From the NCBI GenBank assembly GCA_026389695.1, contig JAPLHI010000134.1:1-17870 (forward strand): a stretch of DNA of 17,870 nt, given 5' to 3'. This DNA is from Chloroflexota bacterium (lineage in GTDB: Bacteria > Chloroflexota > Dehalococcoidia > GIF9 > UBA5629). The position numbers were made by a program, and so were the translations under genes. Of this stretch, positions 8,139 through 14,824 are shown piece after piece. Below the pieces are notes generated by a model. It ran no database searches. It was given only the letters and a program-made list of their open reading frames with translations, and was not told where the DNA came from. Positions within the stretch are counted from its first letter, which is position 1, and each line of letters starts with the position of its first letter.

Positions 8139-9440
8139 ATGAATGATGAAGCAGTCGAACTGCTCTGCGGGTACATCAGGCTGGATACTACCAACCCTCC
8201 CGGTAGTGAATACCTTGCCGCTGATTTTTTCAAGCGAATTTTCAAAGAAGCAGGCATAGAGTATAAGACCTATGAACCAAAGCCCGGAAGGGTTTCGATA
8301 CGTGCCGAGATTCAAGGTTCAGACCGAAAGGGACCGGTTATCCTGCTGCATCATATGGACGTTATTGCAGCCAACGTAAAGGATTGGAGCTTTGAACCTT
8401 TTGGCGGCGATATTATTGATAGCCATATCTGCGGGCGGGGCGCTTTAGATACCAAGAACTTGGGCATCATGCAACTCCTGGCCTTCCTGGAAATAAAAAG
8501 AACCGGATTGAAGTTAAACCGTGATCTCATCTTCTTGGCAACTGCCGATGAAGAGTCGGGCGGTGACTGTGGTGTGGGGCATCTCATTAGAGACCACCCG
8601 GATGAATTCAAGGCCGACCTCGTGCTAAACGAAGGCAGTTATATTATCAGCGGCCTTTCGCAGAACAAGCTTATTGCCATGATATCGCCCGGGGAAAAAG
8701 GACCCTGCTGGCTAAGATTGAAAAGAAAAGGTATTCCAGGCCACGGTTCAACACCCCATGGAGAGAACCCTCTGGAAAAAATATCGCAGGCTGTAAACAG
8801 GTTGCTCAACTACGAACTACCCCTGACGATCACTCCAATTGTAGCTGAATATTTTAAAAGGCTGGCTGCCGACTGGGATTTTCTTAAACCCTACGAGGCC
8901 GATGGCAAACCTGAAACCCTGATCAAAATCATCCAGGAAAACGGTCTCCTTGCCATGCCTCAAATCAATGCCATGGTCAGAAATACCATCAGCCTGAACG
9001 TGCTGAAATCCGGCGCTAAGGTAAACGTGATACCGTCCTTCGCGGAGGCCGAGGTTGATATGAGGCTGCTGCCCGGTCAGAGCATGGAAGAGTTTATGAC
9101 ATTTGTTAGAAAGCAGCTTGCGGATGATCAAATCGTGATCGAACCGATCTCACAATATGCAGGTAATACGTCGGAGATAGATACTGAAAGTTATCGACTT
9201 ATTGAAGAAGTGCTTCAAGAGCATTACCCTGATGCCATCACAGCCCCCTACCTCATGCTGGGTACTAGCGATTCCCGCTTCTTCAGGGAGAAAGGTATGA
9301 CAGCCTATGGTTTCTGCCCGGCTATTATCCCTTTGGATGATTTAAAATCGATCCACGGTAATGACGAGAAAATTTCCGTGGAAAGTATGCTGACAGGGAC
9401 TGAGATTTATAAGGGTGTCGTAAAGAGGTTATGCACCTAG
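8139..9440 (+). CDS. M20 family metallopeptidase (ArgE/DapE/ACY1-like)
   Basis: A 433-residue zinc-dependent amidohydrolase that cleaves an N-acyl amino acid or a dipeptide; the exact substrate is not readable. The co-catalytic metal residues of the M20 family are present: H72 in LLHHMDV with D74, bridging D104 in GRGALDTKN, the catalytic E138 with E139 in ADEESGG, and E165 in LNEGS. The C-terminal histidine is probably the one in IHGNDE. The lid/dimerisation domain is seen around KGIPGHGSTPHGENP. A TTG-initiated reading from 8109 would add ten residues, but AGAAGG 8 bases before the ATG at 8139 and the likely promoter at 8103-8108 favour 8139. It diverges from prs and is followed by a dispersed repeat and then nth. 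Confidence 0.9.
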   Translation: MNDEAVELLCGYIRLDTTNPPGSEYLAADFFKRIFKEAGIEYKTYEPKPGRVSIRAEIQGSDRKGPVILLHHMDVIAANVKDWSFEPFGGDIIDSHICGRGALDTKNLGIMQLLAFLEIKRTGLKLNRDLIFLATADEESGGDCGVGHLIRDHPDEFKADLVLNEGSYIISGLSQNKLIAMISPGEKGPCWLRLKRKGIPGHGSTPHGENPLEKISQAVNRLLNYELPLTITPIVAEYFKRLAADWDFLKPYEADGKPETLIKIIQENGLLAMPQINAMVRNTISLNVLKSGAKVNVIPSFAEAEVDMRLLPGQSMEEFMTFVRKQLADDQIVIEPISQYAGNTSEIDTESYRLIEEVLQEHYPDAITAPYLMLGTSDSRFFREKGMTAYGFCPAIIPLDDLKSIHGNDEKISVESMLTGTEIYKGVVKRLCT

Positions 9441-9447
9441 TTCTGCA

Positions 9448-9564
9448 TGTCATTGCGAGCCCCGATTGCATCGGGGCGAAGCAATCTTCCGAGATGAATC
9501 TGGTTGAGAGATTGCTTCGTCGCTCCGCTCCTCGCAATGACATATCAATAACGCTTGCAATGAC
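9448..9564. repeat. Dispersed palindromic repeat element (CHCEERSDEAI type)
   Basis: An intergenic inverted repeat fills the gap between the M20 peptidase and nth. The outer arms are TGTCATTGCGAG (9448-9459) and its exact complement (9531-9542). The inner arms are CGAAGCAATCT (9477-9487) and its exact complement (9509-9519). The left arm has a 17-base mini-hairpin in place of the central segment (CCCCGAT, loop, ATCGGGG, 9460-9476), while the right arm keeps the GAGCGGAGCGA core. A third terminal fragment, GCAATGAC, follows at 9557-9564. Read through on the minus strand it gives the peptide CHCEERSDEAIS, a signature I know from such repeats scattered in many bacterial genomes. It is non-coding and MITE- or REP-like. 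The hairpin also sits 20 bases after a stop but lacks a T-tract, so it is not a classical terminator. Confidence 0.85.
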
Positions 9565-9578
9565 TCATTCTTAATAGC

Positions 9579-10247
9579 ATGAAAAAAACAGGCATAGACC
9601 TGATATTGAACCTGCTTGTGCAGTCCTACGGCGACCGCATCTGGCAAAAGCGTCTGGAACCGGTTGGCGAACTTGTGCTCACCATTCTCTCGCAGAACAC
9701 TTCGGACACAAACTCACACCGCGCCTTCAAATCACTTGTCGATACCTTCGGCGTTTGGGAGAAAGTTGCCGCTGCGGATACCACGCAGATCGCTGCTGCC
9801 ATACGAGCTGGCGGACTGGCCTCTGCCAAGGCAAAATACATAAAAAGCGCGCTGCTTGAACTTAAACAAGAAACCGGCAATTTCAACCTGCTCTTCCTCA
9901 AGAAAATGGATATCTATGCTGCCAGGGAGTGGCTTGTACGGCTTCCGGGCGTGGGTATGAAAACGGCGAGCTGCGTGCTCTTGTTTTCACTGGGCATGCC
10001 CGCCTTCCCCGTCGATACCCATGTATATCGCGTAACACAGAGGCTGGGCATCATTGACCGCAAAACCACGGTAGATGCTGCTCACTTGGAACTTGAACGG
10101 TTGGTGCCACCTCAGAATATTTACCGCTGCCACGTCCTGCTCATCGAACACGGCAGAAATGTCTGTAAAGCACAGCGCCCATTGTGCCTTGCATGTATAC
10201 TGAAAGATATCTGCCCCAGCTTCAAAATTTTTAATCAGCCCACCTAA
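9579..10247 (+). CDS. nth: Endonuclease III (DNA glycosylase/AP lyase)
   Basis: A base excision repair enzyme that removes oxidised pyrimidines and nicks at abasic sites. The 222 residues contain the helix-hairpin-helix LPGVGMKTA (122-130) with catalytic Lys128, and VDTHVYRV (145-152) with catalytic Asp146. A complete [4Fe-4S] motif follows: C196, C203, C206 and C212 in the C-x6-C-x2-C-x5-C spacing of the family. LTILSQNTSD (34-43) is the conserved N-terminal stretch. The ATG at 9579 is the only good start; there is no Shine-Dalgarno, and the repeat element ends only 14 bases before it. It probably relies on readthrough from the peptidase gene or on a weak start. Its stop interlocks with that of the opposite-strand kinase gene in CTAA (10244-10247). 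Confidence 0.93.
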   Translation: MKKTGIDLILNLLVQSYGDRIWQKRLEPVGELVLTILSQNTSDTNSHRAFKSLVDTFGVWEKVAAADTTQIAAAIRAGGLASAKAKYIKSALLELKQETGNFNLLFLKKMDIYAAREWLVRLPGVGMKTASCVLLFSLGMPAFPVDTHVYRVTQRLGIIDRKTTVDAAHLELERLVPPQNIYRCHVLLIEHGRNVCKAQRPLCLACILKDICPSFKIFNQPT

Positions 10248-11698
10248 GATTTCCCCTTTCCGGCATGGAGATTCCCGTCTTCCTTCTGCGCTTTCATCAC
10301 TGGCAGTTTGACTGTGAATTCCGCACCCTTACCCGTCTGACTGCTGACCCTGATATCCCCACCATGTGCCAGAATGATCTGGCGCGCAATAGTCAGCCCC
10401 AGCCCTGTTCCGGTGCGCTCCGCAGCTCCTTCGGCGCGATAAAATCTTTCAAATAGATGGCTCATCTGTTCCCTGGAAATGCCGGGCCCTGTATCGATTA
10501 CCGATATCTCGATCAATTCTTTGCTTACCTGGCAACCCCGTATGGTTATACTACCCCCCTGCGGCGTATGCTTGATAGCATTATCCAGCAGGTTGTTAAA
10601 TACCTGTTCCAGGCGGTCGATATCCCCGGGTACAGAGGGTAGGGCGTCCATTTCGGTAACCAGAAAGAGTTTTTTCTCTTCCGCGCGCAGGGCGAAAATC
10701 TCCTGACACTGTTGCACAACCTCCCCGATATCAAGCTGCTCCTTTTTCACCTCCACCTGCCCCGATTCCAGTCTGGAAAGCTCGAGCAGGTTATTCACCA
10801 GGCGTATCATGCGTTTAGCTTCCTCCTCAATGATGCCGGCTGCCCTGACCTGTGCTTCTTTAGTCTGCGCAGTGCCATCCTGTATCGCCTGGGCAAAGCC
10901 CTTGATGGATGTCAGCGGCGTTCTCAGTTCATGAGACACGTCGGCAACAAAATCCCTCAGTGTCTGCTGTGTGCCCTTGACCTGCCTGGCCATATCGTTG
11001 AAGCTGGAGGCAAGCTCCTTCACCTCACCGGGGCCTTCAACCGGTACTTCCTGGTCGTACTTTCCCTGGGCCATTTGAACCGCGGCCTGCTTTACACGTC
11101 CTATCGGTTTATACACCGATCTGGCAAGTATTATGGCGATAACGATAGACAGCACCAGCGCGACTAATCCGGCCAGCAGGAAGGGTCTTATCATCTCAGA
11201 CAATATGCTGACTGCTCCAGCGCGGGATGCTGAAAGCACCAGCCAGTCGATTCCCCCCGGGTCTCTGATTTTCAATATGCCTGCCATGGGGAATGCAATA
11301 TAGATATAAGATTTACCGTCCTGCCTGATGAAGGTCCCGCGAAACGTCCTGACTCCTGCCGCTGTTTTCCTGGGAAAGATCGACTGCGGCAGCGCGCATC
11401 CATTTTCACCGTTAGATGTTTGACGTATCACCGTACCGTCTGAATCGACCAGAAAGATACAGATACCGGCTGCCTCCGCCTGTTCATCCAGGTTGGACCA
11501 TACCTGGTCAAGGTTAGCCTGACTCCGTAACAGAGCGCGCGTCTGAATAAAAACGGGCAGCGCCATATCCGCCAGCCTCGCCGTCGCTAGTCTGTCGAGT
11601 GCTTCTCCCACCAGAAATGAGAGAGAAGCCGCAATAATTCCCAGGCAAATAACTATGATCAGGATAAAAGAGATAATCAGCCGGCCGCGCAGGCCCAT
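10244..11698 (-). CDS. Membrane sensor histidine kinase (HAMP, HisKA, HATPase_c)
   Basis: A 484-residue inner-membrane kinase that passes a signal to the response regulator encoded just upstream. A first membrane helix (about 8-30), an external sensor region of about 135 residues with a PAS/Cache-like strand pattern (ICIFLVDSDGTVIRQ at 79-93), and a second helix (172-195) are followed by HAMP (196-242). HisKA has the phospho-accepting H256 in DVSHELRTPL. The ATPase domain has the N-box NNLLDNAIKHT (368-378), DTGPGI (402-407), the F-box FERFYRAEG and GTGLGL (430-435). The architecture is PhoR/WalK/ResE-like; the signal is unknown. The purine-rich GGGGGGTGG 4 bases before the ATG serves as ribosome site. 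It lies 30 bases after the regulator gene, so the two are co-transcribed. Confidence 0.94.
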   Translation of the reverse strand: MGLRGRLIISFILIIVICLGIIAASLSFLVGEALDRLATARLADMALPVFIQTRALLRSQANLDQVWSNLDEQAEAAGICIFLVDSDGTVIRQTSNGENGCALPQSIFPRKTAAGVRTFRGTFIRQDGKSYIYIAFPMAGILKIRDPGGIDWLVLSASRAGAVSILSEMIRPFLLAGLVALVLSIVIAIILARSVYKPIGRVKQAAVQMAQGKYDQEVPVEGPGEVKELASSFNDMARQVKGTQQTLRDFVADVSHELRTPLTSIKGFAQAIQDGTAQTKEAQVRAAGIIEEEAKRMIRLVNNLLELSRLESGQVEVKKEQLDIGEVVQQCQEIFALRAEEKKLFLVTEMDALPSVPGDIDRLEQVFNNLLDNAIKHTPQGGSITIRGCQVSKELIEISVIDTGPGISREQMSHLFERFYRAEGAAERTGTGLGLTIARQIILAHGGDIRVSSQTGKGAEFTVKLPVMKAQKEDGNLHAGKGKS

Positions 11699-11728
11699 AT
11701 ACCACCCCCCGTAAAAATGATAGTTATA

Positions 11729-12424
11729 TTACTTAGTATTTTCACCATTCTCTGACTTTGGCACTAATTTATATCCCACGCTACGGACGGTCTCTATGGC
11801 CACGCTGGCGTCTGCTATTTTATCGCGCACGTGATTAACATGAATATCCACCGTCCTGGTCTCACCGTAATAATCTGTCTCCCAGATCATCTCCAACAGA
11901 CGCTCCCTGGTTAACACAATGCCAAAATTTTGCGTCAGCGCAGCAAGCAGGTTGAATTCCTTTGTGCGCAGCTTTAGCGGTTTGTTGTCGATGTTCACTT
12001 CGCGCCGAGCGATATCGATACTCAAGTTTCCCACCTGGATGGGCTTACCCGGCTTGTACCCCGTCCCGCAACGTCGCAGCACGGCTTTTACGCGCGCCAC
12101 AAGTTCCCTGGGATTGAAAGGCTTGGTCAAGTAATCATCTGCTCCCAACTCCAGCCCCAGTATTTTATCTATATCATCCTTCCGCGCCGTAAGCATAATA
12201 ATGGGAATTTCACTTGACTTACGTATTTCGCGGCAGACTTCGAAACCATTGATATCCGGCAGCATAAGATCCAGCACAATCAGCGAAGGTTTGTGGCTCG
12301 CCAGCTTGCTCAGCGCATCCTGCCCGCTACCCGCCGGTTCCACCCTGTACCCTTCCTTTTCCAGGTAAATTCTTGCCAGTTCCTGGATATTGGGCTCGTC
12401 GTCAATCACGAGTATGGTAGTCAT
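11729..12424 (-). CDS. OmpR/PhoB-family response regulator
   Basis: A 231-residue DNA-binding regulator, partner of the kinase downstream. The receiver domain has the acidic pair D8/D9-E10 in VIDDEP, phospho-accepting D52 in VLDLMLP, T79 in MLTAR and K101 in TKPF. The C-terminal winged helix (about 130-225) shows the OmpR-type pattern LRTKEFNLLAAL, LTRERLLEMIW and the TVDIHVNHVRDKI recognition helix, ending RSVGYKLV. The frame is open further upstream to 12577, but those 51 residues match nothing. ATG 12424 puts the receiver fold right at the start and has TAAGGA just before it, so it is the chosen start. It diverges from the small DUF4405-like membrane gene, a possible target. Confidence 0.94.
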   Translation of the reverse strand: MTTILVIDDEPNIQELARIYLEKEGYRVEPAGSGQDALSKLASHKPSLIVLDLMLPDINGFEVCREIRKSSEIPIIMLTARKDDIDKILGLELGADDYLTKPFNPRELVARVKAVLRRCGTGYKPGKPIQVGNLSIDIARREVNIDNKPLKLRTKEFNLLAALTQNFGIVLTRERLLEMIWETDYYGETRTVDIHVNHVRDKIADASVAIETVRSVGYKLVPKSENGENTK

Positions 12425-12448
12425 AGATTCCTTAATCAATGTTTTTAG

Positions 12449-12454
12449 ATTATA
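12449..12454 (-). promoter_or_regulatory. Candidate -10 box for the two-component operon
   Basis: The minus strand reads TATAAT here, 24 bases before the regulator ATG at 12424. The predicted leader of about 18 bases contains TAAGGA. The region where a -35 box should be does not resemble TTGACA, which would fit an activated or autoregulated promoter but could also mean the site is fortuitous. Confidence 0.35.
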
Positions 12455-12509
12455 ACTTAAAGATACGCAACTGTTGTATAAAACGCAAAAGAGCGGCAAT
12501 AGGATTATG

Positions 12510-12552
12510 CCGGATTCTTCTCCACGGCTTAACTTTGAGTAAAACAATCCGG
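12510..12552. repeat. 7-bp inverted repeat flanking the DUF4405-gene promoter
   Basis: CCGGATT (12510-12516) and AATCCGG (12546-12552) form an inverted pair separated by 29 bases. The right arm touches the TATAAT at 12553 and the candidate -35 box lies between the arms, a position suited to an operator. A further CCGGATT occurs at 12911-12917. Arms this short can arise by chance, so the regulatory reading is only an inference. Confidence 0.3.
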
Positions 12553-12558
12553 TATAAT
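12529..12558 (+). promoter_or_regulatory. Candidate promoter of the DUF4405-like gene
   Basis: TTAACT (12529-12534) and a perfect TATAAT (12553-12558) are 18 bases apart. Transcription would begin near 12565, giving a leader of about 68 bases ending in the AGGAGG (12622-12627) ribosome site. The -35 matches consensus at four of six positions. Confidence 0.45.
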
Positions 12559-12632
12559 TTCGTGATGTAGTACGCACATTTTCATAATACTAAAAATCAT
12601 TAAAAACAGGGCAATTTTCACAGGAGGTTTTC

Positions 12633-12899
12633 ATGAGAAAAGCAACCATGCACTACGTCCTCGACGCCATCGAGGGCATCGTATTGCTCGCACTGGTTGT
12701 TTCCGGTTTTATACTCTGGTTTGCTTTGCCTGAGGGCACTGAGGCAGGGGAGACAGTTGTCTTCGATCGTCAGACCTGGGTTCAGTTACATCGCTGGCTG
12801 GCGGTGGCCTTGCTCATCTTTTTCAGCACGCACCTCATCACGCACTGGACCTGGATTACTTATATAACAAAGTCGTACTTCCGGAAGTGGCAAAAATAG
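12633..12899 (+). CDS. Small two-helix membrane protein, DUF4405-like (cytochrome b-type)
   Basis: An 88-residue integral membrane protein. Helix 1 is about residues 9-32 (AIEGIVLLALVVSGFILWF) and helix 2 about 54-76 (LAVALLIFFSTHLITHWTWI). Between them is a short polar loop ending WVQLHRW. The histidines in LHRW, STHL and ITHW, with the closing HWTW, follow the pattern I associate with DUF4405 proteins, which resemble pieces of cytochrome b and may bind haem or take part in a redox membrane complex; that function is inferred. AGGAGG lies 5 bases before the ATG, which settles the start. It diverges from the response regulator and may be regulated by it. It stands alone, with no redox partner nearby. 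Confidence 0.85.
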   Translation: MRKATMHYVLDAIEGIVLLALVVSGFILWFALPEGTEAGETVVFDRQTWVQLHRWLAVALLIFFSTHLITHWTWITYITKSYFRKWQK

Positions 12900-12916
12900 T
12901 GAATTTATAACCGGAT

Positions 12917-13132
12917 TTATTCGTTCGGCTTGACTTCCTGCATCATCTCGGGTTCGACGTACACGGATTGGATCAGCTTTCCGTGGAAACCTGAACCGGA
13001 GCATCCATTGCCTGTGTCATCCTGCCTCCCCCTCCAACCCTTCGGCAGGTTGGCAACTGATTTGCTCAGCAGGAACCTGCCCCCGCAGGTCATACACTCC
13101 ACCATGTACATCAGTTTAGTTTTGCCCGGCAT
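12917..13132 (-). CDS. Small CxxC protein, putative zinc-binding, function unknown
   Basis: A 71-residue reading frame that I think is real but do not recognise. It has C13-x2-C16 in ECMTCGGRF and then C44 and H50 in GCSGSGFHG, which together could bind one zinc ion as in small zinc ribbons. The rest is polar, with no membrane helix. Support comes from GAGG (13141-13144) 8 bases before the ATG and a plausible promoter farther up. A second methionine at residue 8 or 10 could also be the start. It converges on the DUF4405-like gene with 17 bases between stops. The overlapping plus-strand frame (12930-13283) is rich in Pro, Ser and Leu and looks like its shadow. Only a homology search would settle it. 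Confidence 0.55.
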   Translation of the reverse strand: MPGKTKLMYMVECMTCGGRFLLSKSVANLPKGWRGRQDDTGNGCSGSGFHGKLIQSVYVEPEMMQEVKPNE

Positions 13133-13170
13133 ACAAACTGCCTCACATGTATTTTTTCCCGACTTTCCTC

Positions 13171-13199
13171 AATATACGCCATTATTAACACATGCGCAA
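13171..13199 (-). promoter_or_regulatory. Candidate promoter of the small CxxC gene
   Basis: On the minus strand TTGCGC (13194-13199) and TATATT (13171-13176) are 17 bases apart. The predicted start near 13164 gives a leader of about 32 bases that includes the GAGG ribosome site. Each hexamer departs from consensus at one or two positions. Confidence 0.4.
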
Positions 13200-13236
13200 C
13201 TGAAAGTAAATACCCGTATGGCTCATCTTTTGAGCC

Positions 13237-13266
13237 TTGACAGCTTAAAGCGCAAAAACCTATTAT
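13237..13266 (+). promoter_or_regulatory. Strong promoter of the exported-protein pair, predicting a near-leaderless mRNA
   Basis: A perfect TTGACA (13237-13242) and TATTAT (13261-13266, five of six) are 18 bases apart. Transcription should start about 7 bases after the -10, near 13273, only some 7 bases before the ATG at 13280. No Shine-Dalgarno precedes that ATG, which fits leaderless initiation. Confidence 0.6.
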
Positions 13267-13279
13267 TTCTCATTACGCC

Positions 13280-14824
13280 ATGAAACGTCATACTTACTTT
13301 TTACTCGCGCTGCTGTGTGCCGCTTCACTGGTTATCCCCGTTTGCGCTGCCTGTAACATACCGCAAATTTTCGGGCCCTCGCTTTCAGAAATTTACACGA
13401 CCACAAGCCTGCAAAGTGACAGCCTGTCCAAAGACCGGGTGGATATATTTTATGTGGACAGCCCCTGCGTCTCGTGCTCGGTGAAGCTAAACGGCGCTGC
13501 AGAAAACACAACTGTAAAAGCACAGTGGGTCTACATCAAAGGGGATATGGCAAAGCAGGAAAAACCGCTCATTCAGGAAGAAACGGCTATACGTGATAGC
13601 GACGGCTATATCGGGTTCACCTGGACGGCGCCTCTATCTGGCTATATAACCGGAGAGTATCAAGTAGTGCTTTATCTCGACGGCAATCAGCAGGTCGCCA
13701 AATCCTTCACTATTGAGAAAGACACCACCATACCAATACCCCAAATTAGCAGCTTCACGGCCACGCCGTCTGTCCTGACGGAGGGTCAGCAGGTTACGCT
13801 CAACTGGAAAGTGTCCGGCGCCAACAGGATAACCATCGAGCCGTCCGTTGGTGATGTACCGCCTGAAGGCAGCATCAACCTGAATCCTGCTTCAGACACC
13901 GCCTATACCATCCGGGCGCTGAACAGGCGCGGCAGCAGCTCGCGAACACTGAGCATTAAAGTCTCCCACGTATCCGGATTGAAACCAGACCTTATCATTA
14001 CGGATTTCTGGACCAGCGGCAACGTAATATCTTACCGTATTAAGAATATAGGAGACGCTGTATCATGCGGCTGCCACACCTGTCTGTATAAAAACGATTA
14101 CCCGGAAGCGCAGGTATACGTATCACCCCTGGCGCCGGGTGAAGAGAGGGCGGAAGCCTTCCTTAATTACCATTTTTCACCGCGCTTTTCTTCACTTGCT
14201 GGTGGGGCGGGAGCATCCGAGACCGGTACGGATGCCATCAATATCAGGCTATACGCCAACAGCGATAAAAGCTGTGCGGAAAGCAACGAAGAAAATAATT
14301 GTCTGGACTACAATTATGGGCCCCTGTCCAGGTTAAGCTTCACCCGCTATGCCGTCTCGGCGCAGTGGCAGTGCAGCACCGGTGAGCTTAAATGGCCTAT
14401 GTTTAAAAGCGACAAAGACGGCTGGGTGGGCATCGTAGGCGCTGATAACTCACTCCGCATGAATCCGCCGAGCGCAAAAAACAGCTGGATCCAGGGGATA
14501 TTCGGCATACCGTCGGATATCTCGCCGGTATTGCGCACCTACACCATCCCCCACAAAGCGAGGTTCAGTGCCAGGGTAGGTCTTACCGTTGATGCCCCTC
14601 CTTCTGTCAGCGCGAAATTCCTCTTCGGAATCGTAAATGACAACATTACAACCTATTTTCAGCCTGTTATAGTTAAAGCTGGCGACAAGATGGAGAATTA
14701 TGAGGTTGATTTCTACAAGTTTGCCGGCCGGCAGGTGAAGTTCATTTTCAGGGTGGAGTCCAGTGATCCTCTTTTACCGGGTAGTGCTGCGTGGATAGAG
14801 CCTGTTCTGTATCAAGAAAGATAA
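13280..14824 (+). CDS. Exported Ig-like/CARDB-like multidomain protein, function unknown
   Basis: A 514-residue protein with a signal peptide: basic MKRH, hydrophobic 6-21, probable cleavage after VCA at 23 or nearby. A cysteine at 25 is not in a good lipobox. In order: a beta-rich domain (about 50-148) of the sort found in exported Chloroflexota proteins, with CVSCSVKL and YQVVLYLDGNQQVAKSF; an Ig-like domain (154-229) with ISSFTATPSVLTEGQQVTL, WKVSGA and YTIRALN; a CARDB-like domain (235-345) with PDLIITDF, IKNIGD and the closing AESNEENNC; then a beta-rich C-terminal domain (350-514) that I do not recognise. Cysteines cluster as C263-x-C265-x2-C268 and C332/C341, probably disulfides outside the cell. 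Likely a surface adhesion or ligand-binding protein. Its end overlaps the next gene by 34 bases. Confidence 0.85.
   Translation: MKRHTYFLLALLCAASLVIPVCAACNIPQIFGPSLSEIYTTTSLQSDSLSKDRVDIFYVDSPCVSCSVKLNGAAENTTVKAQWVYIKGDMAKQEKPLIQEETAIRDSDGYIGFTWTAPLSGYITGEYQVVLYLDGNQQVAKSFTIEKDTTIPIPQISSFTATPSVLTEGQQVTLNWKVSGANRITIEPSVGDVPPEGSINLNPASDTAYTIRALNRRGSSSRTLSIKVSHVSGLKPDLIITDFWTSGNVISYRIKNIGDAVSCGCHTCLYKNDYPEAQVYVSPLAPGEERAEAFLNYHFSPRFSSLAGGAGASETGTDAINIRLYANSDKSCAESNEENNCLDYNYGPLSRLSFTRYAVSAQWQCSTGELKWPMFKSDKDGWVGIVGADNSLRMNPPSAKNSWIQGIFGIPSDISPVLRTYTIPHKARFSARVGLTVDAPPSVSAKFLFGIVNDNITTYFQPVIVKAGDKMENYEVDFYKFAGRQVKFIFRVESSDPLLPGSAAWIEPVLYQER

Noticed and set aside
8019..8315. 98-residue minus-strand frame over the prs/peptidase gap
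   Set aside because: It is antisense to the start of the M20 gene and spans two promoters; no ribosome site or recognisable sequence.
9460..9476. Hairpin after the M20 gene as a Rho-independent terminator
   Set aside because: The stem is good, but it is followed by CGAAGCAATC and not a T-run, and it is part of the dispersed repeat.
9450..9647. 65-residue minus-strand frame containing CHCEERSDEAIS
   Set aside because: The peptide is the chance translation of the palindromic repeat, followed by the antisense of the nth start.
12425..12577. 51-residue N-terminal extension of the response regulator
   Set aside because: It matches no receiver sequence, crosses the likely promoter, and the ATG at 12424 has its own ribosome site right before the receiver fold.
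12930..13283. 117-residue plus-strand reading frame
   Set aside because: Biased Pro/Ser/Leu composition, no ribosome site, covers the small CxxC gene on the other strand and runs into the promoter and start of the exported protein gene.
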